From an uncultured Alphaproteobacteria bacterium (GTDB lineage: Bacteria; Pseudomonadota; Alphaproteobacteria; UBA2966), in the NCBI GenBank assembly GCA_958295725.1, contig OY282368.1, forward strand, positions 2,750,001 through 2,814,000: a DNA stretch of 64,000 bases, in the 5' to 3' direction. The position numbers were made by a program, and so were the translations under genes. Every line of letters starts with the position of its first letter. The stretch's first letter is position 1. Of the stretch, positions 53,315 through 62,455 are shown in pieces. Under the pieces are notes generated by a model. It saw only the letters and a program-made list of their open reading frames with translations, ran no database searches and was not told the DNA's origin.

Positions 53315-55849
53315 CTACTGCGCGCCGGCGAGCACGATGCCGGTGGCTTCCGCGGTGGCGATGGTGATGGAGCGCAGATCCTCGGGCTCGATGTTGTGGA
53401 CGTTCGTCTTGCCGGCGCAGCGCGCCATCATCGAGCACTCGCTGTTGGACGCCTTGAGATAGTTGGCGGCACCCGCGCTCAGGTCCTCGCGCGTCAGGTC
53501 GGGCGGGAAAACGATGGCCTGGCGGTTTCCCGACGGCGCGATCTCGCCGCCGAGCGCGAGACCCATGGAGACGCCGACGATGCCGACGTGGCTGCCGAGT
53601 CCGAGCAGCTTGGCGAGGTCGGTCCCCGACCGGATGCCGCCGAAATAGGCGATCTCGATATCGCCCTCGCGCTTCAGCGCGCGCAGCTTGCGCACCGTGT
53701 CGCGCACCGCCGACAGGTCGGGACCGCCTTCGAGCTCGGGCCACTCGCTCTCGATCCCGATCGTCGAGTCGACGACCAGAAGATCGAAGCCGTTGTCGAG
53801 GGCGAACGGCACCGCCTCGTCGATGTTGGACGCGCGGACCACGAGCCCGCGGGCCTGTCCCTCCCGCGCCCGTGCTATCGGCGCCGGGCGGAAGGTCTCG
53901 CCGGTCACGTGGACGACGCCGACGGCGTCCGGGTCCGGCTCGCTCTCGCCGGGCGCGACGAGCTGCAACCAGGGCACGTCCCGATGCAGGCGGCGGAAGC
54001 CGACATAGGCGACGTTGGGTTCCGTCATGCCGGCGGCCAGTCCCTCGCGGACCTCGTCGGAGACGCCGTCGAAGCCGGTCACCATCAGGGGATATTTCAT
54101 CGTCAGAGACCCGCCCGCGACGCCGGTTTCCGTGACGCACGAGTCGCGGTAGGGATCGATCACGAGGCGCGAGAGATTGGCCGAAAGGAACACCAGATCG
54201 TCGATCGTCGGCGGGCGGCCCTCCGGGAACGGGTTCTCGCGGTTCTGCATGCGCTTGAACAGCATGGCCCGCTGTCCGGCCTCGTCGGACGGCGCCATGC
54301 GCGCCATGGCGAAGATGTCCTCGCGGTTCCACACCGTGTAGTCGGCCGATCCGTTCTCCGCGTCGCAGCGATAGCAGCGCGCCGCCTCGTCGCGCGCCGT
54401 CCGGCCGTCGTAGCGCGACTCGATCTCCGGGAACGTTGCCGGGTTCTCGCCGAGGCCGTGGAACTCCTGCTCCTGGCGCGGAAAGAGCTCCCACTTGGGG
54501 TCCTGGGCGACGGGCACGCGCCGCGTGCGGTAGGGAGTGCGGTAGGGCGCGGGGTGCTCGTCGCCTTCCAGGTACGCCTTGACGTAGTAGGCCGCGCGAT
54601 GGCCGTGGTTCATGGCCATGACGATGGTCGAGCCCCCGAAGGCGCCGTCCCCGGCCGCGAAGACGCCGGCGTCCGCCGTGCGCATGGAGTCGAAGTCGGC
54701 GCGGACGCGGTCCCGGTCCATGAGGTCGAGGCGGTCGAGGTGGTCGCTCTCCGCCTGTTGGCCGACCGCGGAGATCACCATGCCGCAGGGAATGTCGTGC
54801 TCCGTCCCCTCCACGGGGATGGCCCGCCGTCGGCCGTCCTCCTCCGGCTCCCCCATCCTGGTGATGACGCACCGCAGCGCGATCTCGTTGCCGCTCTCCG
54901 CCACGGCGACCTGCTGGGTGTTGTAGACGAACTCGACGCCTTCCTTGACGGCGCCGTGGAGCTCGTCCTTGCGGGCGGGGATCTGCTCCGGTCCGCGGCG
55001 GTAGACGACCTTGACGCGCTTGCAGCCGGGCAGGCGCCTGGCCACGCGACAGGCGTCCATGGCGACGTCGCCGCCGCCGACGACCACGACGGTCTCGGGC
55101 ATCTCCGGCCGCTCGCCCCCGTTGACGCGCCGCAGGAAGGACACGCCGTCGACGACGCGCGGGTCGTCGTCGCCGGGCACACCCATGGTCTTGCCCCACC
55201 AGGAGCCGATGCAGAGCAGCACCGCGTCGTGCCGTTCCTTGAGCTCGTCGAGGGTCACCTCGCGTCCGAGGCCGGTATCGAGGTGGACCTCGATGCCCGG
55301 ACAGCGCTCGAGGATCCGGTCCATGTCCTCCTGGATGATTCCCGCCGGAAGCCGGAAGGCCGGGATGCCCCAGACCATCATGCCGCCGAGGCGGTCGGTC
55401 ATCTCGTAGAGGTGGACTCCGTAGCCCGCCTCGGCCAGGTCCTGCGCGGCGGTCATGCCGGCCGGCCCCGAACCGACGACGCCCACGGTCTTGTCCTTCG
55501 TGACGGCGACGGGAGGCAGGCGGCGGTCCCTGCCGAGCTGGTCCATGACGAAACGCTTGAGGTTGCGGATGGCCAGGGGACCGTCGGAGTCGGCGCGGCG
55601 GCAGGCCGGCTCGCACGGGGCGTCGCAGACCCGGCCGCAGATGGAGCTGAACGGGTTGGTGGCGGTGATGGCCTCGAAGGCCTCCTCGATCCTGTCCTCC
55701 CAGATATGGGCGATGTAGGACGGCGCGTCGGTGCCGATGGGGCAGGCCACCTGGCAGGGCGCCGGCACGAAGTGGGTGTCGTCGGCGTCGTCGAGGAGCT
55801 CGGGCGGGTATTCGACGTTCGCCCGCGGCAGTGTCTCCTGGACGCTCAC
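53315..55849 (-). CDS. GltD-like FAD oxidoreductase fused to an FMN/TIM-barrel glutamate synthase-like domain
   Basis: An 844-residue fusion. Residues about 25-115 carry cysteine-rich Fe-S ligands (CQVACPIGTDAPSYI, CGRVCDAPCEPACRR). FAD and NAD(P) dinucleotide motifs follow in VGVVGSGPAGMTAA and VVVVGGGDVAMDA. The last 290 residues (MKYPLMVTGFDG, IAYFGGIRSGTDLAKLLGLG, SMGLALGGEI, MARCAGKTNVHN) resemble the glutamate-synthase FMN barrel. It probably passes electrons from NAD(P)H to the partner barrel protein. It starts at a GTG overlapping the upstream gene by 4 bp. The second barrel is unusual. Confidence 0.8.
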   Translation of the reverse strand: MSVQETLPRANVEYPPELLDDADDTHFVPAPCQVACPIGTDAPSYIAHIWEDRIEEAFEAITATNPFSSICGRVCDAPCEPACRRADSDGPLAIRNLKRFVMDQLGRDRRLPPVAVTKDKTVGVVGSGPAGMTAAQDLAEAGYGVHLYEMTDRLGGMMVWGIPAFRLPAGIIQEDMDRILERCPGIEVHLDTGLGREVTLDELKERHDAVLLCIGSWWGKTMGVPGDDDPRVVDGVSFLRRVNGGERPEMPETVVVVGGGDVAMDACRVARRLPGCKRVKVVYRRGPEQIPARKDELHGAVKEGVEFVYNTQQVAVAESGNEIALRCVITRMGEPEEDGRRRAIPVEGTEHDIPCGMVISAVGQQAESDHLDRLDLMDRDRVRADFDSMRTADAGVFAAGDGAFGGSTIVMAMNHGHRAAYYVKAYLEGDEHPAPYRTPYRTRRVPVAQDPKWELFPRQEQEFHGLGENPATFPEIESRYDGRTARDEAARCYRCDAENGSADYTVWNREDIFAMARMAPSDEAGQRAMLFKRMQNRENPFPEGRPPTIDDLVFLSANLSRLVIDPYRDSCVTETGVAGGSLTMKYPLMVTGFDGVSDEVREGLAAGMTEPNVAYVGFRRLHRDVPWLQLVAPGESEPDPDAVGVVHVTGETFRPAPIARAREGQARGLVVRASNIDEAVPFALDNGFDLLVVDSTIGIESEWPELEGGPDLSAVRDTVRKLRALKREGDIEIAYFGGIRSGTDLAKLLGLGSHVGIVGVSMGLALGGEIAPSGNRQAIVFPPDLTREDLSAGAANYLKASNSECSMMARCAGKTNVHNIEPEDLRSITIATAEATGIVLAGAQ

Positions 55850-57831
55850 TGGAGCCACGACCCCGAGCGCCGGATGTCCACGGTCTCCTGGATCTGCCGC
55901 GCGCCCGCCCGGCGCTCCGGGGCGAGGGGGAGTTTGGTGATGGCCGCGGCCTCGGGCGTCAGCGCGACGAGGTCCCCGCGGTTGAGCCCGCGCACGTCGT
56001 CGTAGCCGAGCGCGTGGGTCAGCGCCGCGATCTGCCAGCGGACGCTCTCGAGGAACCGCGCCGCGTTCCGGGCCTCGACGTCCACGTCGTAGCGCTTCTC
56101 GTGCTCGGGATCCTGGGTGGCGATCCCGACGACGCAGGAGCCGACGTGGCACTGCATGCAGGCGATGCAGCCCGCGGCGATGATCGCCGAGGTTCCCATG
56201 CCGATGGCGTCGGCCCCCAGCGCCAGCGCCTTCACGGCGTCGATCCCGTCCTTGATGCCGCCCATGAGCACGATGTCGACGTCCCGCCGGCGGTCGATCT
56301 CCGCCAGCGCCTCCTCGGCCTCCTGGATGGCGGAGATGGTCGGGATGCCGCAATAATCGAGCACCTCGTTGCCGGCCGCGCCGGTGGAGCCCTGCATCCC
56401 GTCGAGCTCGATGAAGTCGAAGCCGTCCTTCACGGCGATCTTGACGTCGTCGCGAACGCGTCCGGCGCCGAGCTTGACGGCGACCGGGATGCGGTAGCCC
56501 GTGGCCTCGCGCATTTCCTCGATCTTGATGACGAGGTCGTCGGCGCCGAGGATGTCCGGGTGGCGCGACGGCGAGCGCAGGTCGATGCCGTGGGGGATGC
56601 CGCGGATGCGCGCGATCTCCTCGGTGACCTTCGCCGCCATGAGCTGGCCGCCGAACCCGGGCTTGGCGCCCTGGCTGATGTAGATCTCGAGGCCGTCGGC
56701 CCGCTGCATGTCGTGGACGTTCCAGCCCAGGCGCCCCGACAGCATCTGGAAGATGAGCTGATCGGCGGCTTCGCGCTGCTCGTCCATCATCCCGCCCTCG
56801 CCGGTGTTCTCCGAGATCCCGGCCATGGCCGCGGCCTTGGCCATGGCGAGCTTGGTCGACTTGCTCAGCGCTCCGTAACTCATCGGCGAGATCATTACCG
56901 GCATGGAGAGGCTCAGCGGCCTGGCCCCGTGGCGTCCGCCGATCTCGGTGCGCAGTTCGACCTTGTCGACGACGTCCGTCTCGCCGCCCGCGGCGCTCAG
57001 GTCCTTCCCGAAGGCGATGTCGTTGAGATGCGGCAACGCCCGCGCGCCGCCATAGCCCCGGATACGGTAACGGCCGATCTTGGACTTGATGTAGATGTCC
57101 TCCTGGACCTTCTCGTTCCAGTAGCTCGACTTGCCCGAAAAGGTGAAGAACGGGATCGCCCGGCGCCGGGGCTCCGGGTTGCCGTAACGCAGGTTGCCGC
57201 CCTCGTTGACAATCTTGCCGAAGGTTCCCCCGAAGGGGATCTCGTACCTGTCGAGAAGCGCGCGCAGTTCGTCGTCCTCGGCGCTCTCCATGTCGGTTCG
57301 CATGGCCGCGGCGCCCAGGGACTGGACCTTGCCGCCGACGAAGATCTCGCCGCCGGTCATGTCCTCGCCCACGCGCTCGCCGGAATCGCCGACGATGACG
57401 ATGCGCCCGCCGTACATCATGTAGCCGGCCATGAAGTTCGCGTTCTTGGCGCAGAGCAGCGTGCCCTCCTTCATGACCTGGCCGGCGCGCGAACCGATGT
57501 TCCCCTTGACCACGACCTCGGCGCCGCGGATGGCGACGGCGGCGATGGCGCTGGCGTTGCCGCCGACGACCACCGAGCCCCGGTGCATGTTGTCGGCGAG
57601 GCCCCAGCCGGCGTTGCTCTCGACCTCGAAGCGCGGCCCGTCGGTCAGGCCGGCGCAGAAATAGCCGGCCGATCCCCGGATGCGCACCGTGACGGGATGG
57701 GTCAGGCCGACCCCGATGTGATGCCGCGCGTCCGGGTTGAGAACCTCGACGTCCTCGCCGTCCGCGCCCGCCTTCCGGATCAGGTCGTTGGCCTCGCGAA
57801 CCGGCTGCGCGCCGAGATCTACCGTGACCAT
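55846..57831 (-). CDS. Glutamate synthase-like protein: GXGXG domain fused to FMN-binding barrel
   Basis: A 661-residue fusion. Residues 1-215 form the GXGXG beta-helix (GGNASAIAAVAIRGAEVVVKG, GGRIVIVGDSGERVGEDMTG), matching GltB subunit 3 / GlxC / MgsB. Residues about 240-620 form the FMN and substrate barrel (SPMSYGALS, SENTGEGG, ISQGAKPGFGGQL, KLGAGRVRDD), matching GlxD / MgsC. Cysteines in CIACMQCHVGSCVVG suit a 3Fe-4S cluster. It would make glutamate or N-methylglutamate with the amidotransferase encoded just upstream (13-bp overlap). The two parts are separate genes in many relatives. Confidence 0.85.
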   Translation of the reverse strand: MVTVDLGAQPVREANDLIRKAGADGEDVEVLNPDARHHIGVGLTHPVTVRIRGSAGYFCAGLTDGPRFEVESNAGWGLADNMHRGSVVVGGNASAIAAVAIRGAEVVVKGNIGSRAGQVMKEGTLLCAKNANFMAGYMMYGGRIVIVGDSGERVGEDMTGGEIFVGGKVQSLGAAAMRTDMESAEDDELRALLDRYEIPFGGTFGKIVNEGGNLRYGNPEPRRRAIPFFTFSGKSSYWNEKVQEDIYIKSKIGRYRIRGYGGARALPHLNDIAFGKDLSAAGGETDVVDKVELRTEIGGRHGARPLSLSMPVMISPMSYGALSKSTKLAMAKAAAMAGISENTGEGGMMDEQREAADQLIFQMLSGRLGWNVHDMQRADGLEIYISQGAKPGFGGQLMAAKVTEEIARIRGIPHGIDLRSPSRHPDILGADDLVIKIEEMREATGYRIPVAVKLGAGRVRDDVKIAVKDGFDFIELDGMQGSTGAAGNEVLDYCGIPTISAIQEAEEALAEIDRRRDVDIVLMGGIKDGIDAVKALALGADAIGMGTSAIIAAGCIACMQCHVGSCVVGIATQDPEHEKRYDVDVEARNAARFLESVRWQIAALTHALGYDDVRGLNRGDLVALTPEAAAITKLPLAPERRAGARQIQETVDIRRSGSWLQ

Positions 57832-58727
57832 GTCGCGCAGGTTCCGGGCGGAGGCTCGGTCGTATCGAGCGCCTGGCCCGGGAACAGGCGGTTGAGCGAG
57901 ACTTCCTCCGAGGCGATGGCGATGAGGTCGTCGTTCTCGTAGAGCACCATCGGCTTGGCGGCGAGACGGTCCTTGGCGTAGCCCATCTCGTCCCTGGTCG
58001 ACGCCAGGAACGAGAACGTTCCGTCGAGGTCATCGATCGAGGTCTCGAGGGCCTGTTTCAGGGTCTCCCCGTGCTTGAGCCTGTCCGCCAGATAGACCGC
58101 GATGAGCTCCGAATCGTTGTCCGTATGGAACTCGTAATCGCGCTGCTCAAGCAGCCGGCGCATCTTCCAGTAGTTGGTGATCTGGCCGTTGTGGACAATC
58201 GCCACGTCGGAAAATCCGGTGGCCCAGAACGGGTGCGCCGCTTCCGGCTTGACGTCGGACTCCGTGGCCAGCCGCACGTGTCCGAGGCCGTGGCTGCCGT
58301 CCGCCGAACGGACGTCGTAGACCTCGTCGACGTCGTGGGCGCCGCCGATGTCCTTGACGATGTCGAGGGCGCCGCCGATGGAGAACAGCTTCGCCGCGCG
58401 CTCCATGGCGTAGGCGAGCTTCTGGACGTCGCCCTCGTAGCGCACCGTCGCCCGGTAGGTTCCGCCGACGCGCTCGCCGTCGACGATCCGGGCGCCGAAC
58501 TCCTTCAGCGCCCGCGTCACGCGGCCCACGTTCTCCGCGCCCTCGTCCCCGGCGCCGACATGGAACCGCAGGATGAATTCGTCCGCGTCCGAGCCGCCGC
58601 CGTACAGCGCGAATCCCGTCGAATCGGGTCCGCGATGCTGACATCCGTCGAGCATCTCGATCAGGGTTTCGCCGAGCTTCACGTTGAGCTCGGCGTTCTT
58701 GAAGAGGACTCCGGCGATTCCGCACAT
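57819..58727 (-). CDS. Class II glutamine amidotransferase (GlxB / MgsA-like)
   Basis: A 302-residue N-terminal-nucleophile amidotransferase. Cys2 in MCGIAGVL is the nucleophile once Met is removed. HRGPDSTGFALYG, GLGHVRLATES and IVHNGQITNYWKMR are the glutamine-site motifs. It is the glutaminase partner of the glutamate-synthase-like protein encoded next, as glxB or mgsA are elsewhere. It is first in the three-gene operon and follows the regulator gene by about 100 bp. Confidence 0.88.
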   Translation of the reverse strand: MCGIAGVLFKNAELNVKLGETLIEMLDGCQHRGPDSTGFALYGGGSDADEFILRFHVGAGDEGAENVGRVTRALKEFGARIVDGERVGGTYRATVRYEGDVQKLAYAMERAAKLFSIGGALDIVKDIGGAHDVDEVYDVRSADGSHGLGHVRLATESDVKPEAAHPFWATGFSDVAIVHNGQITNYWKMRRLLEQRDYEFHTDNDSELIAVYLADRLKHGETLKQALETSIDDLDGTFSFLASTRDEMGYAKDRLAAKPMVLYENDDLIAIASEEVSLNRLFPGQALDTTEPPPGTCATWSR

Positions 58728-58826
58728 GACGCACCTCCCGCGCGAGATTATGTCCGAAGAGTAAGGGGCGGAGTCCGTGGAATCAAGTCACGACAGGAAA
58801 AAAAGTTTCCTCTCATGAAATTCTCG

Positions 58827-59456
58827 TCACTCGGAATCCCTGGAGTACGCGATGACGGAGAGGAAGCGGATCGGCAGTTCGCGCAGCTCTTCCGGTCCGT
58901 GGGGCGCGTTCGCGTCGAAGAACAGGGAATCGCCGGGGAGCAGCGTGTAGGTCTTGCCTCCGTGCCGGTAACTCACTTCGCCTTCCAGCATGTAGATGAA
59001 CTCCTGTCCCCCGTGCTGGAACAGGGGGAAGACGTCCGACTCCTCCGTCAGGCTGATCAGGTACGGCTCGACGGCCACGTTCTTGCCGACGCTGTGGCCC
59101 AGGAGCTGGTATTGGTGGCCCGCGCGGGTCCCCCGCCGCTCGATGACGAGGCCCTGTCCCGCCCGCACGCAGGTGGCGTCCAGTTCCTCCTCGAACGCGC
59201 GGAAGAACGCCGTGACGGGCACGTGCAAGGCCCGTGAGAGGGCCCGCAGCGTGGCGAGCGACGGCGACGTCACGCCGTTCTCGATCTTGGACAGCATACC
59301 CGCCGAGAGACCCGACGCCTTGGCGAGTTCGGCCACCGTCATGTCGAGCTTCTTGCGGAAGTCGCGCACTTCCCCGCCGATCGACACCTCGAGACTGCTC
59401 TCGTCGGCGTCGGTCGCGTGAGGGTGCTGATAGTCCAGCCGCTCGGCCCCGGTCAT
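58827..59456 (-). CDS. XRE-family regulator with cupin domain
   Basis: A 209-residue transcription factor. The helix-turn-helix MTVAELAKASGLSAGMLSKIENG is at about residues 40-62, and the C-terminal cupin (FPLFQHGGQEFIYMLEGEVSYRHG) would bind a small ligand. Such regulators commonly precede glnT/glx or polyamine genes. It is directly upstream of the glutamate-synthase-like operon and probably controls it in response to a nitrogen metabolite. The ATG at 59456 is preferred; a TTG at 59504 overlaps the upstream gene. Confidence 0.85.
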   Translation of the reverse strand: MTGAERLDYQHPHATDADESSLEVSIGGEVRDFRKKLDMTVAELAKASGLSAGMLSKIENGVTSPSLATLRALSRALHVPVTAFFRAFEEELDATCVRAGQGLVIERRGTRAGHQYQLLGHSVGKNVAVEPYLISLTEESDVFPLFQHGGQEFIYMLEGEVSYRHGGKTYTLLPGDSLFFDANAPHGPEELRELPIRFLSVIAYSRDSE

Positions 59457-59500
59457 CGTCCGCAACGATGGCGGCCGCGCCCGGCCGTGTCCAGCCGTCT

Positions 59501-60070
59501 TCAATCGCGTGCGCCCGCGCCCGCCTTCAGCAGCGCCTCGACGACGGCGTGGGCGTCATCGCCGAACGCCGCGAAATCGAGCGGCGTCAGGCCGCCTTCA
59601 TCGCGCGCCCCGGGGTCCGCGCCCGCCTGAAGCAGCGCTTCGACGATGGCGAGGTTGCCGGGCCTGAAGGCCGCCGCGTGAAGCGGCGTCGTGCCGTCCA
59701 CGGCGCGGGCGTTCGGGTCGGCGCCCGCCTCGAGCAACGTCTCGACGACGGCGCGGGTGTGGTAGGTCGCCGCGTGAAGCGGCGCATGGCCGTCCTCGTC
59801 GCGCGCGTTCGGGTCGGCGCCCGCGTCGAGCAGGGCCGCGACGACATCGGAGGTGTTGTTGGCCGCCGCCGCGTGAAGCGGCGTTCCCGCGCGTTCGTGG
59901 CGCCCGTTCGGATCCGCGCCCGCCCCCAGCAGCGCCCCGATCTCGGCGGCGGTTCCCTCGGCCGCGACGCGCCAGAGTTCCGCCGTCGCGTCCGTTCGCG
60001 CGCAACCCGCCTGCGCCGCCCAGACGAACAAGACCAGGGCCGGGACGGCGAGCTTGCGGCGGACGGTCAT
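59501..60070 (-). CDS. Exported ankyrin-repeat protein
   Basis: A 189-residue protein with an N-terminal signal sequence ending near AAQAGCARTD; the Cys could be lipidated, but the box is weak. Five ankyrin repeats follow, with the consensus TPLHAAA and ALLDAGADPNARD. Ankyrin repeats bind proteins; no partner is evident. Its periplasmic or lipoprotein location is inferred. Downstream it nearly abuts the regulator gene. Confidence 0.85.
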   Translation of the reverse strand: MTVRRKLAVPALVLFVWAAQAGCARTDATAELWRVAAEGTAAEIGALLGAGADPNGRHERAGTPLHAAAANNTSDVVAALLDAGADPNARDEDGHAPLHAATYHTRAVVETLLEAGADPNARAVDGTTPLHAAAFRPGNLAIVEALLQAGADPGARDEGGLTPLDFAAFGDDAHAVVEALLKAGAGARD

Positions 60071-60106
60071 CGCGGGGTTCCCGCGCCGATGTTCATGCGC
60101 CCGCCT

Positions 60107-60523
60107 TCAGCCCGACGCGCGTTCGCGGATCAGGACGGCGATCTCCGAGATCGATTCCTCGACGGCGTTGCCGGGAATCAGGAGGTGGTCGCCCTTGACC
60201 AGGGCGTTGCCGTGGCTCTTCCGGCGCGCGGCGCCGTCGAGCGCGGCGAAGAACGATTCCGCGTCCCGGAGGTCGACGCGCAGCAGGGGCCGCAACCTGA
60301 CGCCCCCGATCCGCGCCCCCGACACGTGCCGCCAGGGCACCGCGGGGAGGTCCCAGTCGCGGTACCAGAGCCCCGCGTCGTCGATGGTCATCGCCGTCCC
60401 GCGCGACCGCGCTCCCCTGGAGACGAGGAGGACGGCGACGGCGAGCGCCCCGCAGACGGCGGCGATCGACTCGTGGTCGCGCACGTGGCCGTCGCCGAAC
60501 AGCACGGTTCCGAGCCCGGTCAC
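60107..60523 (-). CDS. Membrane-anchored PH-like protein (STM3941-type)
   Basis: A 138-residue protein from a GTG. A hydrophobic span lies near residues 20-36. The rest (MTIDDAGLWYRDWDLPAVPW, then RHVSGARIGG and a long C-terminal helix) fits a small PH-like fold seen in STM3941-type proteins. The frame is open upstream to about 60650 and the extra residues include another span (RLHASVVAGLLAV), but no usual start codon exists there. Function unknown. Confidence 0.55.
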   Translation of the reverse strand: MTGLGTVLFGDGHVRDHESIAAVCGALAVAVLLVSRGARSRGTAMTIDDAGLWYRDWDLPAVPWRHVSGARIGGVRLRPLLRVDLRDAESFFAALDGAARRKSHGNALVKGDHLLIPGNAVEESISEIAVLIRERASG

Positions 60524-60608
60524 CGCCAGCAGCCCCGCGACGACCGAGGCGTGCAGGCGACGCGACCCGGAGACCCGGAAGGCGCGCGCCTGCGGCCGAC
60601 GCGATCGC

Positions 60609-60830
60609 TCAGCGATGGTCGTCGATGGCGTCTTGCAACGTCGCCTCGTCGCCGTACTTCTCGACGCTGTCCTTGAGGATCTCGTTTTCGTGCCTGACCT
60701 GCCAGACGTGCCAGGCGAGCCACAGGACGATCCCGATCAGCGCCATCAGGCCCTCGGCGCCGACGAACGGGTAGATGCGCGTCACGTCCGCCAGATCGAC
60801 GGCCCAGGAGTCGATAGGTGTGGTCGACAT
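60609..60830 (-). CDS. Small membrane protein next to amtB
   Basis: A 73-residue protein with one clear membrane span (GLMALIGIVLWLAWHVW) and an acidic helical C-terminus (ENEILKDSVEKYGDE). It lies 30 bp after the ammonium transporter gene and has its own ATG, so it is very likely co-expressed. I do not recognise the family; an accessory role in ammonium transport is only a positional guess. Confidence 0.65.
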   Translation of the reverse strand: MSTTPIDSWAVDLADVTRIYPFVGAEGLMALIGIVLWLAWHVWQVRHENEILKDSVEKYGDEATLQDAIDDHR

Positions 60831-60860
60831 GGTAGTGCTCCTCTATTCCCCGTTCCCGTT

Positions 60861-62231
60861 TCAGGCGGCCGCGGATTCCGAGCGGACCGCCGCCGCCACG
60901 TCCGCGCGCGCGGCCTCGGCTTCCCTGTTGTCGTGGAAGTCGAGACCGAGCACCTCGATCTCGCGCGGGATGCGCAGCAGCCCCCGCGAGTGGAGGAGCT
61001 TGGCGACGACCCAGGCCGGAACGAAGCCGAGGACCCAGAACATGATGACCGCGCCCGCGAACTGCCCGAGCGGATTGATCGCGGCGAAGCCCTCGTAGGG
61101 CGACGAGGGGTGCCCCCAGAGCACGAAACCGGCGATCACGAGGCCGATGAAGCCGGCGTAGCCGTGGACCGCCACGGCGCCGACCGCGTCGTCGACCTTG
61201 AACCTCCGTTCGACCCAGTAGTGGATCTTGTACATGAGGAAGGTGCCGACGCCGGCCACGATCATGGCCTGGATCGGGTGGTAGAGGTCGTTGCCGGCGG
61301 ACGCCGTGATGATGCCGGCGAGGCCGCCCGAGTAGGTCCAGAAGGCATCGCCCTTCGACGCCATGTAGCCGACCAGCATCCCCCCGGCCAGCGACATCAG
61401 GAAGTTCACCGTGATGGCGCTGAGCGTCGTCGGGGTGAGGTAGATGGTGGTCGCGGTCTGGGTGGCGCCGGTGATCTGGCCGTCGATGAAGGCGGTCGTC
61501 GCCACCGGCACGTTGCAGGCGACGTAGAACCCCCAGAAGCCCGTGTAGATCAGGAACAGCCCGATGCAGACCAGCCAGGTGTTGTGCGGCAGGATGTCTC
61601 GCGGCGTTCCGTCGGCGGCGAACTTGCCGAGGCGCGGCCCGAGCACGACGAGAACGCCGAGGGCGGTGCCGCCGGCGATCGCGTGGATCACGCCGGACGC
61701 GTAGGCGTCGTGGTACCCGAGGAGCTCGACCATCCAGCCGTTGAAGTGCCAGCCCCAGGCGGCGTCGATCGACCACGTGACGGAGCCGATCATGATGGCG
61801 AAGATCCAGAACGCGAAGTGGCGAATCCGTTCGATCACGGCGCCCGAGACGATGGAGGCGGCCGTCCATGCGAACAGCAGGAACGCCGCCCAGAAGACGC
61901 CGCTGATGCGGTCGTCGAGGCGGGGGCCCATGCTCTCCCCCCACGGCGTGTAGGCCGCCGCGACGGCCGGGTCGGGATGGCCGAGCGGGCCCGTGATGCC
62001 CGGCCCGCCGGCGAACGCCCAGTAGATCCACCAGCCGAAGAAGAACCACGTGATCGTGACCAAGGGGATCAGCATGGAGTTCTTCATCAGGGTGTGCATG
62101 TGGTTCCGGCGCCGGCTCGCTCCCACCTCGTACATGCAGAAGCCGACGTGGATCAGGAACATCAGCGCGACCGTGATCCAGTAGTAGAATTCGGTGAATA
62201 CCGTCGTTATCGCGGCGACATCTGTATCCAT
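60861..62231 (-). CDS. amtB: Ammonium transporter AmtB
   Basis: A 456-residue inner-membrane ammonium channel with 11 spans. FCMYEVGASRRRNHMHTLMKN is the first signature. The twin histidines lining the pore appear in GVIHAIAGGTALG and VGAVAVHGYAGFIG. AWGWHFNGWMVELLGYHDAYASG is the conserved region before the first His. The ATG at 62231 is correct for the family; the frame runs further upstream only because of the satellite. No GlnK gene is adjacent. Confidence 0.93.
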   Translation of the reverse strand: MDTDVAAITTVFTEFYYWITVALMFLIHVGFCMYEVGASRRRNHMHTLMKNSMLIPLVTITWFFFGWWIYWAFAGGPGITGPLGHPDPAVAAAYTPWGESMGPRLDDRISGVFWAAFLLFAWTAASIVSGAVIERIRHFAFWIFAIMIGSVTWSIDAAWGWHFNGWMVELLGYHDAYASGVIHAIAGGTALGVLVVLGPRLGKFAADGTPRDILPHNTWLVCIGLFLIYTGFWGFYVACNVPVATTAFIDGQITGATQTATTIYLTPTTLSAITVNFLMSLAGGMLVGYMASKGDAFWTYSGGLAGIITASAGNDLYHPIQAMIVAGVGTFLMYKIHYWVERRFKVDDAVGAVAVHGYAGFIGLVIAGFVLWGHPSSPYEGFAAINPLGQFAGAVIMFWVLGFVPAWVVAKLLHSRGLLRIPREIEVLGLDFHDNREAEAARADVAAAVRSESAAA

Positions 62232-62455
62232 GAAGATTTCTCCGCGGGGCGCGGATGGAATCGCCGCCCGTCGCGCACCCCGCTCGCGCGACCGGGCGCG
62301 GTGTCCGGTTTCAGTCCGGGATGCGTGTCGGGATGCTCGCCATGCCCGCCAGCTTTCTTCTCGGTATCGGTGGGCATGTTCTCCGATTCCGCGTCGGAAA
62401 ACAAGTGTTCGTTTCGGGCGGCGGCCACGGCGGGCGTTCGCGGGCGGCCTTCGGA

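Noticed and set aside
53231-57942. Long plus-strand frames rich in Asp, His and Val over the glutamate-synthase-like operon
   Set aside because: They are antisense shadows of three overlapping genes with strong family signatures.
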